A stretch of DNA of 64,000 nt, from the NCBI RefSeq assembly GCF_000832125.1, contig NZ_JPRK01000014.1, forward strand, positions 1 to 64,000, in the 5' to 3' direction. Both the position numbers and the translations under genes were made by a program. The stretch comes from Flavobacterium hibernum. GTDB taxonomy: Bacteria > Bacteroidota > Bacteroidia > Flavobacteriales > Flavobacteriaceae. The notes below the pieces were generated by a model. It made no database searches, was not told the origin of the DNA, and was given only the letters and a program-made list of their open reading frames with translations. Below, piece after piece: positions 51,166-60,239 of the stretch (the first letter of the stretch is position 1; every line of letters begins with the position of its first letter).

Positions 51166-54039
51166 TTAAAGTCCAGATATACCATTAACAAAAGTATCTA
51201 CAAAATCTAAAATTTTATTTAATATTCGGTCGCCTACTTCTTTAGATTTTAAAACGCTTGGTCTTCCATCTATGCGAAGGTCTAAAATTTCTTTTCTTAA
51301 AGGTTCTCGTTCAGTAAAAAGATAATTTTCAATTAATTTTTCAGTTTTTTCATCGGAAAGATTTTCGGTTTTTAGTAAATCTTGGAGTGCTTTTTCTTGT
51401 TCTTCATTCCAGAATTTTTCAAATTCTTCGGGAATAAGATCGGTATCGGCAATTTGAGGTAGGCTTTCTTGAATAAATTTCTCAATCAGTTCTCTCTTAC
51501 TTCTTAATGAGACTTCAGTGTTTAATAAATTTGAGATTTCTTTTTCAATACTTTCTTTATCTTTTGAACTGTGTTTTAGTTTGAACTTAATTAGAAGTTG
51601 AATAATGTAGGTAACGTTGATTGTATCACGTCTAATCAACTCCAATTCGAAATCAATGTCATTTAGAATAGATGTTTTCTCTATTGCAGCGCTAGTGCTA
51701 AGTTTGTCTTTTAAATCCAAATACTTACTCGTGTAATCTGCAAATAGCTGTTCCTCAATTTCCAAATCATTCCATGTAAATTCGGAATAATGGCTCATTT
51801 TCTTGTGTAATCGTATAAGTGCTCTGAATGTCAAAATAAATTGTAGCTTATCTTCTTCAGTATATAGATTATCTACAGTGCTAACCTGAGGAACAATTTC
51901 TAGCAATTTTTTAGTTACTTCGTTGAATTTTTCTGTATAGACTTCATAAGGTTCAACGATAATTTCATCAATTGCATCTTTATTGCTAAATAGCGCAATT
52001 GCTTCGTCTGTTTTATCTTTCAGATTTCGAAAACATACAATATTACCTTGTGTCTTGTTTTTGTCTAAAGTACGATTTGTACGGCTAAATGCTTGAATAA
52101 GGCCATGGTATTGAAGGTTTTTATCAACATACAATGTATTCAAGTTTTTACTGTCATATCCCGTTAAAAACATATTAGCAACTAACAAAATATCCGTTTC
52201 ATGTTTCGGATGTTTTGATTTTCTGGCAACAGCATTATAATAATTGTAAAAACCTTCGCTATCCTTAATATTTTCTGCTGTTCCAAACAATTCGTTAAAA
52301 TCCTGTACATAGACTTCCAATAATTCTCTACGATGTGGTTTCACGCCGTACTCTGCTTGTGGTTCTGCAGCCATATTCAATCGACTGGCTAATTGATCCT
52401 CTATCTCTTCCTCGTTTTGAGCATAACTAAAAATAGTTGCTATTTTTAAATTATGTTCTCCATTCAACTTCTTACGTTTAAAAATTTCGTAATACTCAAT
52501 AATGGCATCAATATCTTGAACGCACATCATCGCACAGAATTTTTTGGATTGAGTTTTCTGATCGTGATATTGAATGATGTAATCTACAATTGCTTCTTTA
52601 CGTTCAGGAGCTTCAAAGACTTCAGCTTCATTTATTTTTTCAATTTTCAAGTCAATTATGTTATCTTTTTTCTTGAAAGTTTGAATATATTCAATCGAAA
52701 ATCTCAAAACATTTTCATCTCTAATAGCATCTGTAATTACATATTTATGAAGACACTTTCCAAATAAACTGGATGTGGTTTTTTCTCCATTGGCATTCTC
52801 TGCTAAAATTGGTGTGCCTGTAAAACCAAACAATTGAATATTATCAAAATAACTTACAATGTTTTGATGTGTATCTCCAAATTGTGAACGATGACATTCA
52901 TCAAAGATAAATACCATTCTTTCGTTTTTAAGAGCTTTCATTTTAGCTAAATTCCGACCCGAAATAGCATTATTGAGCTTTTGAATGGTTGTAACAATAA
53001 TTTTTACATTCGGATCATTGAATTTCCTGATAAGGTCATCTGTGTTGGTTGCTGAACTTACTGAGCCTTTGCTAAAGCTATCATATTCCTTGTTGGTTTG
53101 ATAGTCTAGATCCTTTCTGTCTACTACAAAAACTACCTTTTTGATAGCTGTAATTTTTGATAAAATTTGGCTGGCTTTGAAACTTGTTAAGGTTTTTCCA
53201 CTTCCTGTTGTATGCCAGATATATCCATTTTTCTCAATGTTGTACCCATTTAATATTTCGTTTTCGGTTACTTTTTTTATAATACTTTCCACAGCATAAT
53301 ATTGATATGGACGAAGTATCATTAACCGTTTATCTGTCTCGTTAAGTACAATGTATTTACAAATCATTTTACTTACATGACAAGGCTCTAAGAAAGTATC
53401 AGTAAAACCATTAAGAATGTTGTTAAGAGGATTATTATTCTCGTCTGTCCAATGGAAAGTTTGAAGATATTCCTGTTTATGTGCACCGAAATTGCTGAAA
53501 TACTTGGTATTTACACCATTGCTGATTATAAACAGTTGGACAAAATGAAATAGCCCTTTTCCTGCTCCAAGACTATGCTTTTGATAACGGTTTATTTGGT
53601 TGAAAGCTTCTTTCATTTCCAATCCCCTGCGCTTCAGTTCTATCTGGACTAATGGCAACCCATTAATTAGTAAAGTTACATCATAACGATTTTCATATTT
53701 CCCTTCCTGTGTAATCTGATTGGTTACCTGGTATTCATTTTGGCACCAATGTTCTACGTTCAGAAATTCAAAATAGAGGTTCTCTCCATTATCTCTTAAA
53801 ATATGATGTTTTGTTTCACGCAATATCTTTGCTTTTTCAAATACTGACATTTTGTTAACAATATTGAGTACTTTTTCGAATTCAGTCTCACTAAATTGAA
53901 TGTTATTGTGCTTTTCTAGTTGCGTTTTCAAGTTTGTCAACAACTCTTTTTCATTTGCAATAGTCCTATATTTATATCCTAATTTTTGTAATTGGATAAT
54001 AAGTTGTTCCTCTAAGATCTGTTCAGACTGTTTGCTCAA
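51166..54039 (-). CDS. hsdR: Type I restriction enzyme, R subunit
   Basis: This 957-aa motor nuclease cuts DNA that lacks the modification made by HsdM-HsdS. The N-terminal nuclease has Asp120, Glu134 and Lys136 (VQIELK) in place. The helicase core has Walker A TTGSGKT (277-283), DECH (380-383), and later TGYDSKNLNTLYVDK and AFSRTNR motifs; the C-terminal helical domain binds the methylase. It resembles the EcoR124 type. It is downstream of the recombinase gene (100 bp gap) and on the same strand as hsdM and the expressed hsdS. Confidence 0.97.
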   Translation of the reverse strand: MSKQSEQILEEQLIIQLQKLGYKYRTIANEKELLTNLKTQLEKHNNIQFSETEFEKVLNIVNKMSVFEKAKILRETKHHILRDNGENLYFEFLNVEHWCQNEYQVTNQITQEGKYENRYDVTLLINGLPLVQIELKRRGLEMKEAFNQINRYQKHSLGAGKGLFHFVQLFIISNGVNTKYFSNFGAHKQEYLQTFHWTDENNNPLNNILNGFTDTFLEPCHVSKMICKYIVLNETDKRLMILRPYQYYAVESIIKKVTENEILNGYNIEKNGYIWHTTGSGKTLTSFKASQILSKITAIKKVVFVVDRKDLDYQTNKEYDSFSKGSVSSATNTDDLIRKFNDPNVKIIVTTIQKLNNAISGRNLAKMKALKNERMVFIFDECHRSQFGDTHQNIVSYFDNIQLFGFTGTPILAENANGEKTTSSLFGKCLHKYVITDAIRDENVLRFSIEYIQTFKKKDNIIDLKIEKINEAEVFEAPERKEAIVDYIIQYHDQKTQSKKFCAMMCVQDIDAIIEYYEIFKRKKLNGEHNLKIATIFSYAQNEEEIEDQLASRLNMAAEPQAEYGVKPHRRELLEVYVQDFNELFGTAENIKDSEGFYNYYNAVARKSKHPKHETDILLVANMFLTGYDSKNLNTLYVDKNLQYHGLIQAFSRTNRTLDKNKTQGNIVCFRNLKDKTDEAIALFSNKDAIDEIIVEPYEVYTEKFNEVTKKLLEIVPQVSTVDNLYTEEDKLQFILTFRALIRLHKKMSHYSEFTWNDLEIEEQLFADYTSKYLDLKDKLSTSAAIEKTSILNDIDFELELIRRDTINVTYIIQLLIKFKLKHSSKDKESIEKEISNLLNTEVSLRSKRELIEKFIQESLPQIADTDLIPEEFEKFWNEEQEKALQDLLKTENLSDEKTEKLIENYLFTEREPLRKEILDLRIDGRPSVLKSKEVGDRILNKILDFVDTFVNGISGL

Positions 54040-54139
54040 AATAATTATGAATTAGGAGTTGTTATGTTTACCTTTAAAATATCAAATTTAACAAAATAAA
54101 GAGGTTTCTGCCACTTCTCCTAATTCATAATCTAAAAGT

Positions 54140-55066
54140 TTACCTTAAAGCTTTAAACATTTGTTCGATTGCTTTCTTTTTCTGTTCCATATTGGGATGG
54201 ACATAGAGATTTAAGGTTGTACTAATATTAGAATGTCCCAAAAGCACACTTACAGTTTTGTAATCGCAATTACTTTCAATACATCTGGTTGCGAAACTGT
54301 GCCTCAGTCCATGAAACTTCAGGTCAGGCATCTTCAAATGTGCCATTAAGTTTTTATAATAGCTGCGATAAGTTCTGGGCTCAGTTGGCTTAGCATCATT
54401 GGTTAACACAAAGAACGATGGGTTTACAATTTTTTTAAATGGTTTGAGAATTCTTAATAAATCTTTGCTTATCGGAATTTCACGAATAGAATTTTTTGTT
54501 TTTGGCGTGTCTAAAATGAGTTCTGTTTTTCTGGTTCCATCTTCAATAACGTAAATGCGTTGGATGGTTCTGTTAACGCTGATAACACCTTTATCTGTAT
54601 CAACATCTTCCCAAGTAAGAGCGCAAACTTCTCCTATACGCATCCCAGAGCTTAAGCAAATATAAACTCCTAAATTTCGAAATGTAAAATGCTCTTGTAT
54701 GTAATTCATGATTTTTTTCTGATCAGAACGGTTTAAAACTTCAATTGTATATTTTTCTCGCTCTGTTGGGAACTGTATTTCAAATGGGCTATAATCCACC
54801 CATTTATGTTTAGCTCCATACTTTAGAATCATTTTCAGAACGATTAGAATATCCTTGATTGTTTTTTGGCTTAAACCTGATTCCAATTTCTGAAATACAA
54901 AAGCTTGCACTTCTGCTTCCTCAATCGAATATTTATTACCAAATATGGGTAGAATGTGGTTTTCAATTAAAAGAGTATAAGCTGAAAAACTTGATTTTTT
55001 CACGTATTGCTTTTTGTTTGTTTTCCATAGGTCAATTACCTCTAAAATTTGTTTTTGATCATTCAT
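54140..55066 (-). CDS. Tyrosine recombinase of an hsdS inversion system
   Basis: This 308-aa integrase has all catalytic residues: Arg143 (GMRIGE), His252-x-x-Arg255 (HGLRH), His278 (LGHSN) and Tyr288 (NLYVHP), plus an N-terminal SAM-like core-binding domain. It is placed between hsdR and two inverted hsdS genes. Recombinases in this position (for example CreX of Streptococcus pneumoniae and similar ones in Bacteroides) invert hsdS segments and change methylation specificity. It is probably not an element integrase, because no excision genes or attachment sites flank it. Confidence 0.92.
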   Translation of the reverse strand: MNDQKQILEVIDLWKTNKKQYVKKSSFSAYTLLIENHILPIFGNKYSIEEAEVQAFVFQKLESGLSQKTIKDILIVLKMILKYGAKHKWVDYSPFEIQFPTEREKYTIEVLNRSDQKKIMNYIQEHFTFRNLGVYICLSSGMRIGEVCALTWEDVDTDKGVISVNRTIQRIYVIEDGTRKTELILDTPKTKNSIREIPISKDLLRILKPFKKIVNPSFFVLTNDAKPTEPRTYRSYYKNLMAHLKMPDLKFHGLRHSFATRCIESNCDYKTVSVLLGHSNISTTLNLYVHPNMEQKKKAIEQMFKALR

Positions 55067-55132
55067 TATTATTTAATTTTTATTAATTCCAAAGGAAAGA
55101 AATAAAGAATTGAGGATTTTAATATCATTAAG

Positions 55133-55152
55133 GTTCCTAATTTGAGATTTCC
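55133..55152 (+). repeat. Outer inverted repeat of hsdS switch, left copy
   Basis: GTTCCTAATTTGAGATTTCC is an exact inverted match of 57466-57485. In both hsdS genes it encodes VPNLRF at the N-terminus in the same frame, so inversion at this repeat gives in-frame fusions. Confidence 0.92.
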
Positions 55153-56284
55153 AGAGTTTATAGGTGAGTGGAAAGTGGAAAGATTAGGAGATATTATTGA
55201 GTTTAAGGCTGGTTATGCATTTCCAAGTAGTGGAATGCTTAATGCAAAAAGCACTTATCAATTAATAAAGATGTCTAATGTGTATCGAAACGAGCTGCGC
55301 TTAGATAGAAATCCTTCATTCTGGGATCGAGTGAATGTTAAACAAACTGAGTTTTTGTTAAAAAAAGGTGATACAATTTTAACGCTGACTGGCACTGTTG
55401 GTAAAAAGGACTTTGGCTATTCTGTCCAAATAAACGAAGATGATAAATATTTGCTAAATCAAAGATTAGTATTACTTCGAGAGAAAAAAGGCAAAAGTGT
55501 CAATGGTTTTGTAGGGCAAGTTGTTTCAAATGAAAAATTCCTTGATGATTTTTTTGAGATAGCTAAAGGGGGAACAGGAAATCAAACAAATGTTGGAATT
55601 GAAGGTATTAAAAATTTATCGTTTCACTTTCCTTTTGAGCCTGAACAAAGAAAAATTGCTGAGTTTTTGGACTTAATTGATCGGCGTATCCAAACCCAAA
55701 ACAAAATAATTGGAGAGTTGAAAGTATTAAAAAGTACACTTCGCAATAGATTATTTCATGATATTATCAATCAAAGATATAAAGATTTGTTAATTAAAGA
55801 TGTTTTAGAATATGAACAGCCCACCAAATACTTGGTTTCAACTACTGATTATTCTTCTGATAGATCTTTAGTTCCTGTTCTAACGGCAAACAAAGCATTC
55901 ATTTTAGGATACACTGATGAATGTTTTGGTATTTATGATAAAAGCGATTGTATTATTTTTGATGATTTTACAATGGATATGAAATATGTTAATTTCCAGT
56001 TCAAAGTAAAATCTTCTGCTATAAAAATTCTAAAACCAAAACCTGGGGTTAATTTGAAATTCGTTTTTGAATACCTTTTATTTCTCAATTTACAATCTGG
56101 AGAACATAAGCGACATTATATTTCAGAAGTTGAACCAATGATTATTGCTTTACCAAACATTGATTTACAAGATGATACAGCAGAATTTTTATCTAGCATT
56201 GATAAGAAAATAAGTATTGAATCTGAGGTTTTTAGTTTATTGCTAAAACAAAAACAGTATTTATTATCAAATCTATTTATATAA
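55142..56284 (+). CDS. hsdS: Silent hsdS cassette (inverted orientation, no start codon of its own)
   Basis: This reading frame encodes a two-domain specificity subunit (about 380 aa) lacking the first residues of the expressed copy. No ATG exists in frame upstream: the frame runs back to a TAA at 55103, and only TTG 55142 could start it. It faces the opposite way to hsdM and meets the other hsdS tail to tail with 8 bp overlap. It shares N-terminal NLRFP, central RIQTQNKIIGELKVLKS and C-terminal YLLSNLFI segments with the expressed gene, while its recognition domains differ. It is best read as a storage cassette activated by inversion. Confidence 0.9.
   Translation: MRFPEFIGEWKVERLGDIIEFKAGYAFPSSGMLNAKSTYQLIKMSNVYRNELRLDRNPSFWDRVNVKQTEFLLKKGDTILTLTGTVGKKDFGYSVQINEDDKYLLNQRLVLLREKKGKSVNGFVGQVVSNEKFLDDFFEIAKGGTGNQTNVGIEGIKNLSFHFPFEPEQRKIAEFLDLIDRRIQTQNKIIGELKVLKSTLRNRLFHDIINQRYKDLLIKDVLEYEQPTKYLVSTTDYSSDRSLVPVLTANKAFILGYTDECFGIYDKSDCIIFDDFTMDMKYVNFQFKVKSSAIKILKPKPGVNLKFVFEYLLFLNLQSGEHKRHYISEVEPMIIALPNIDLQDDTAEFLSSIDKKISIESEVFSLLLKQKQYLLSNLFI
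55702..55722 (+). repeat. Inner inverted repeat of hsdS switch, left copy
   Basis: A 21-base stretch (ending AATTGGAGAGTTGAA) matches 56926-56946 exactly in inverted form. It lies in the central conserved region between the two recognition domains (KIIGEL), and the similarity extends upstream with few mismatches. Recombination here would swap only the second domain. Confidence 0.9.
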
Positions 56285-57515
56285 AAAGGTTCTGTAATAA
56301 GTACTTTTTTTGATTTTCATATTGAGTTAGTAATAAATTTTCAACTTCAATCTTATTATTAATTAAAGATAAAATGTTATAAATTTTATCTTGCTCTTTT
56401 TCATTCGTTGGCAACAATAATTTAGCACCATTCAAAAACGTATCATTATTAATATTCATTGTGTTTTTTGCACCTTTTTGAACTAGAGGATTTAAATAAT
56501 TAAAAGTATTTACAGGTGAATTAAAATATTCATGAAGCAAATATCCTAAAGCAAATGTTTTAGGTGTAAAAACACAATAAAGAGGAGAAACAACCCCAAC
56601 TCTTCCAGTTCTGTTTTGCTTAATTATTCCGAAAGGAAATTCAGAGGTTGGGCTTTTGGTATAAACCAAATCGCCATTATAAACTAATTTATAATGCATA
56701 ATTTCTTTTGCTGAAAAAGACCTGCCTAAATGTTCAATTTGATTAATAACTCCTTTGTGTTTTGAAACAGAAAATACCTCAAGATATTGATTATTCCTAT
56801 TTTTATGTAAGTGTTCTTTAGAAATTTCTCCTAATTTTTTCCTTTCCCAATTTGAATTACTATCTCTATTTTTGAATCGAAGTTTATTTTCAAAGAATTT
56901 TTTAACAACCGAACTCTTTAATAACTTCAACTCTCCAATTATTTTGCTTTGGGTTTGGATGCGCTCATCAATTAAAGACAGAAATGAAGCAATTTTTATT
57001 TGTTCAGGAAGTGAAGGAAAAACAAATTTAATTTTTGATAACTTTTCTTGATTTAAATTATCTTGTGCGGCACCTTGCGAAAGACTTTGTATTTGTATTT
57101 TAAATTTATCAAATAAATGTTTAACGAAAAGAACAATTGTTTTGTCTTCTTTTGGAATTAATCCAATTATACTATCAGGAAAACATGCCTTTATTTTAAG
57201 TATCGCCGTTTCAGCAATATTTGCTGCAATAGTAATACACAAAGTATTTTCATTCCATAATTTACTTTGTTTCAATCCTAACTCTGAATAAGTTTGAGTA
57301 AATTTAGTTAGATACAAATCTGCTTTTCGTATATCTCCTGTTTGAACAAATGGATATTTTCCACCAAATAAAAACTCAGCATCTCGTGGTCTGTGTTTTG
57401 ATTTTCCTCTTCCAATTTGAGCTACTTCCTCCAACTTCTTCACTTCCCAATCACCCTCAAACCCAGGAAATCTCAAATTAGGAACGTTACCTACTTTTAA
57501 TTTTTTAGTCGCCAT
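56277..57515 (-). CDS. hsdS: Type I restriction-modification specificity subunit, expressed copy
   Basis: This 412-aa protein carries two target-recognition domains: about 20-190, after NLRFPGFEGDWEVKKLEEV, and 225-400. Conserved spacers are LIDERIQTQSKIIGELKLLKSS and the C-terminal QYENQKKYLLQNLFI. It starts 47 bp after hsdM on the same strand, with a normal ATG (MATKKLKVGNVPNLRF). It directs methylation and cleavage to a bipartite site. Its first 10 codons lie outside the inverted repeat and would stay in place during inversion. Confidence 0.95.
   Translation of the reverse strand: MATKKLKVGNVPNLRFPGFEGDWEVKKLEEVAQIGRGKSKHRPRDAEFLFGGKYPFVQTGDIRKADLYLTKFTQTYSELGLKQSKLWNENTLCITIAANIAETAILKIKACFPDSIIGLIPKEDKTIVLFVKHLFDKFKIQIQSLSQGAAQDNLNQEKLSKIKFVFPSLPEQIKIASFLSLIDERIQTQSKIIGELKLLKSSVVKKFFENKLRFKNRDSNSNWERKKLGEISKEHLHKNRNNQYLEVFSVSKHKGVINQIEHLGRSFSAKEIMHYKLVYNGDLVYTKSPTSEFPFGIIKQNRTGRVGVVSPLYCVFTPKTFALGYLLHEYFNSPVNTFNYLNPLVQKGAKNTMNINNDTFLNGAKLLLPTNEKEQDKIYNILSLINNKIEVENLLLTQYENQKKYLLQNLFI
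56926..56946 (-). repeat. Inner inverted repeat of hsdS switch, right copy
   Basis: Exact inverted partner of 55702-55722, in the central conserved region of the expressed hsdS. Confidence 0.9.
57466..57485 (-). repeat. Outer inverted repeat of hsdS switch, right copy
   Basis: Exact 20-base inverted partner of 55133-55152, near the start of the expressed hsdS. Confidence 0.92.
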
Positions 57516-57562
57516 CTCGATTATTTAATTTTCGTTATTAAAAACATTAAGGATTTAAGAAA

Positions 57563-59122
57563 TTAAAAAACTAACCCTAGTTCTTTAAAATAAACATCTA
57601 TTTCCTTATCGAGATTGGCTCTTTTGGCTTCAAGTTCTTTAATTTCAAACATTACCTTTTGAATATCGATTTCTTCTTGTTCTTCGAATGTATCTACGTA
57701 ACGAGGAATGTTTAAATTATAATCATTCCCAGCAACTTCTTTTAAACTAGCCAAATGGCTGTATTTTTCAATTACTGTTCTATTGCGGTACGTTTCTACA
57801 ATTTTAGTGATGTGTTCATCTCGCAATATATTTTGATTTTTAACCTTTTCAAATTCTTTGCTGGCATCTATAAATAAAATATCATCTGGTGTTTCCCGGC
57901 ATTTTTTGAAAACCAAAATACATGTAGGAATACTGGTGCCATAGAAAATATTAGCAGGTAAACCAATTACTGCATCTAAGTAGTTTTTTTGTTCAATAAG
58001 ATATTTACGAATGTGCAATTCTGCTGCGCCACGGAACAAAGCGCCATGTGGCAATACAATTGCCATAGTACCGTTTTCAGCTAAATGATAAATCATATGC
58101 TGTACAAAAGCAAAATCGGCTTTACTTGCTGGAGCTAACTTACCGTACTGACTAAAACGGTCGTCATTTAAAAATAAAGGATTCGCACTCCAATTGGCAG
58201 AAAAAGGAGGATTTGCTACGATAGCTTCGAATGGCATATCATTTAAATGTTGAGGGTGCTCTAATGTGTCCTCTTGCTTTATGTTAAATTTTAGATAATG
58301 AACACCGTGGAGTATCATATTCATTCGAGCAAGATTGTATGTAGTGCGGTTCATTTCCTGACCGTAAAAATTATTGACATCTTTTACCTCTCGAGCAACA
58401 CGCAATAATAGCGATCCCGAACCACAGGTAGGATCATATACTGATTTTAATCTATTTTTACCAGTTGTTACAATTTTTGCAAGAATTTTAGAAACCTCCT
58501 GCGGTGTATAAAATTCCCCTGCTTTTTTACCTGCACCGCTGGCAAATTGACCAATTAGATATTCGTAAGCATCTCCTAATACATCTAGTTCGGTATGCTC
58601 CAACTTAAAGTCAATTTCATCCAGATGCACCAAAACTTTTACTATAATTGCATTTCTTGCTTCAGCTGTTCTGCCTAAATTATTGCTGTTCAGGTCCATG
58701 TCAGAAAAAAGATCTTCAAAATCTTCTTCACTTTGAGTCCCCATTGTACTCAGCTGAATATTGGTTAGGATTTTTTGTAAATCTTCCAAAATAAAATTAT
58801 TGCTGCCACTGTTTCCTCTTTTTGCTATTTCGCTAAAAAGTTCAGATGGTTTTAAAAAATAACCTAAGTTTTCAAGTGACTCCTCTTTTATGGCTTCAAT
58901 ATATTCTTGACCTTCCTTTGTTTTTTCTTCAATATTCCTAAATTGAATATTATCTTGTTGCAAAATTGAGTTAGCGAAAATTTCCATTTTTTCAGCTAAA
59001 TATTTATAGAATATGAATCCTAGTATATAATCCCTAAATTCATCCGCATTCATTTTTCCTCGTAAAGTATTCGCTATATTCCAAAGCTGTTGCTCCAATA
59101 TTTTTTTTTGTTCTTCTGACAT
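57563..59122 (-). CDS. hsdM: Type I restriction-modification methyltransferase subunit
   Basis: This 519-aa N6-adenine methylase has the HsdM N-terminal helical domain (LEQQLWNIANTLRGKMNADEFRDYILGF split over the first 35 residues). It also has GEFYTPQEVSKILAKI, SAM motif DPTCGSGSLL from Asp230 and the catalytic NPPF at 304-307. The C-terminal helix contacts HsdS. It is the first gene of the minus-strand system and about 530 bp from the XRE gene. With HsdS it forms the M2S methylase, and with HsdR the restriction complex. Confidence 0.97.
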   Translation of the reverse strand: MSEEQKKILEQQLWNIANTLRGKMNADEFRDYILGFIFYKYLAEKMEIFANSILQQDNIQFRNIEEKTKEGQEYIEAIKEESLENLGYFLKPSELFSEIAKRGNSGSNNFILEDLQKILTNIQLSTMGTQSEEDFEDLFSDMDLNSNNLGRTAEARNAIIVKVLVHLDEIDFKLEHTELDVLGDAYEYLIGQFASGAGKKAGEFYTPQEVSKILAKIVTTGKNRLKSVYDPTCGSGSLLLRVAREVKDVNNFYGQEMNRTTYNLARMNMILHGVHYLKFNIKQEDTLEHPQHLNDMPFEAIVANPPFSANWSANPLFLNDDRFSQYGKLAPASKADFAFVQHMIYHLAENGTMAIVLPHGALFRGAAELHIRKYLIEQKNYLDAVIGLPANIFYGTSIPTCILVFKKCRETPDDILFIDASKEFEKVKNQNILRDEHITKIVETYRNRTVIEKYSHLASLKEVAGNDYNLNIPRYVDTFEEQEEIDIQKVMFEIKELEAKRANLDKEIDVYFKELGLVF

Positions 59123-59602
59123 TTGAAATAATTGTTATTATGATTAGGGATTATTTATCCTTAAGAAGGCACTAATGTAATAAACTTTTGGTGTTGTGAG
59201 TTAATAGTTAGAACAAAACTAATTGATATTATTTAGGTTCTCGTTCTGTATAAATTTGAATAGCTACTACATTTTAAGGATATATTTATGACATATTTAA
59301 AATAGTAAATTTATTTTATTATGTGTTTGCAATGTTTTAAAATCGGTTATATCGCGAGGTGTTTAAAGTATTTCGTATATTTATAATATTACTTTTTCTT
59401 GCTTGACAATTAAGTAGGTAGTCAGCCGACTAATATAAAAGAGTTAGTAAACAAGATAGCCTTTAGTAATCAAAGTTTCCATGAGTTAATACTTTAAGCT
59501 CATCGCTTCTTTTAATTTCCTTATTCACTCTAAGCTTTGTAATTTTATTCATTATGTATGATTTAATATTTTAAATACGAAAATGATAATATTTTGACAA
59601 CA
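59123..59602. other. Gene-free spacer upstream of hsdM
   Basis: No gene is visible. The stretch should hold the hsdM promoter. A near-palindrome TAGTCAGCCGACTA (59419-59432) lies after TTGACA (59403-59408) and could be a regulator site. The rest is A+T rich. Confidence 0.5.
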
Positions 59603-59628
59603 AAAAAGAGACTCGAAAGTCTCTTTTT
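59603..59628 (-). terminator. Terminator of the XRE gene
   Basis: An 11-bp perfect stem AAAAAGAGACT / AGTCTCTTTTT around a CGAA loop, 27 bp beyond the XRE stop; the A-rich left side gives a T run on the minus-strand transcript. Confidence 0.85.
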
Positions 59629-59654
59629 GGAATTAATATATCTTTTATAAAAGC

Positions 59655-60065
59655 TTATTTCTCTTTTAGTAATTTTTCCAAATATTCAACTTTATCTTGC
59701 TCGGCTTTCAATAATCTTTCGTAAAGTTTTTTATTCTCGTCTAAGGATTCCATTAATTTATCAAGTGGATTAAATGTAGGCTGATATTGAAAAAAACCGG
59801 CATTATCATGATTATTTACGGTATTACCAATAATATTAAAAACAGCCTCTTCTGAAAAGTTTTTAATTGCTTCGACACTTACTCCCAATGCTTTTGCAAC
59901 TTCTTTAAGTTTTTCTTCATCTATGGTTTCGCTGTTTTCCATGATAGATACAGCCTGCTGATTTGTTCCCATAGCTTGGGCTAAAGCTTCTTGTTTCATG
60001 TCTTTTAGTTCACGAATACGGCTGATTTTTCGCCCTATGTGATTTGGTTTTGTTAGTGTACTCAT
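59655..60065 (-). CDS. XRE-family DNA-binding regulator
   Basis: This 136-aa protein has a Cro/CI-type helix-turn-helix at about 11-66 (GRKISRIRELKDMKQEALAQ, AMGTNQQAVSIMENS, VAKALGVSVEAIKNF) and a C-terminal coiled coil (DKLMESLDENKKLYERLLKAEQDK) likely for dimerisation. It is transcribed away from the NTase/HEPN-like operon, with 174 bp between the start codons holding repeated TACGGTAC words. The simplest reading is a repressor of itself and that operon. Confidence 0.9.
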   Translation of the reverse strand: MSTLTKPNHIGRKISRIRELKDMKQEALAQAMGTNQQAVSIMENSETIDEEKLKEVAKALGVSVEAIKNFSEEAVFNIIGNTVNNHDNAGFFQYQPTFNPLDKLMESLDENKKLYERLLKAEQDKVEYLEKLLKEK

Positions 60066-60129
60066 AGCTCAAAGATAATAATTAAGAATAAAAAAGTAAG
60101 TACTATGTATGATATAGAAATTAGTCTTG

Positions 60130-60164
60130 TACGGTACGCGACAAATTGATACGGTACAGTACGG
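60130..60164. promoter_or_regulatory. Repeated TACGGTAC sites in the divergent XRE/HEPN promoter
   Basis: TACGGTAC occurs at 60130-60137 and again at 60150-60157, exactly 20 bp (two helical turns) apart, followed by GTACGG at 60159-60164. The words are the only G+C-rich part of the region between the two divergent genes, as expected for a regulator binding array. Confidence 0.6.
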
Positions 60165-60239
60165 CTAATCACTTACTTGCCTGTGTGTTAAACAAAAATA
60201 CAATTTTTCACCCAAGTATTAATTAAAAAAATTAAAATT

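Noticed and set aside
52453..52767. 104-aa plus-strand frame inside hsdR
   Set aside because: Low-complexity Phe/Asn-rich translation antisense to the helicase domain; a shadow frame.
54140..55066. Integrase of a prophage or integrative element
   Set aside because: Its position beside inverted hsdS genes and the matching inverted repeats point to an hsdS invertase; no phage or conjugation genes are near.
42612..59122. BREX or DISARM system
   Set aside because: No PglZ, BrxC/L, DrmA/B or PLD genes are present; only methylase, S, ATPase, HNH and HsdR types are seen.
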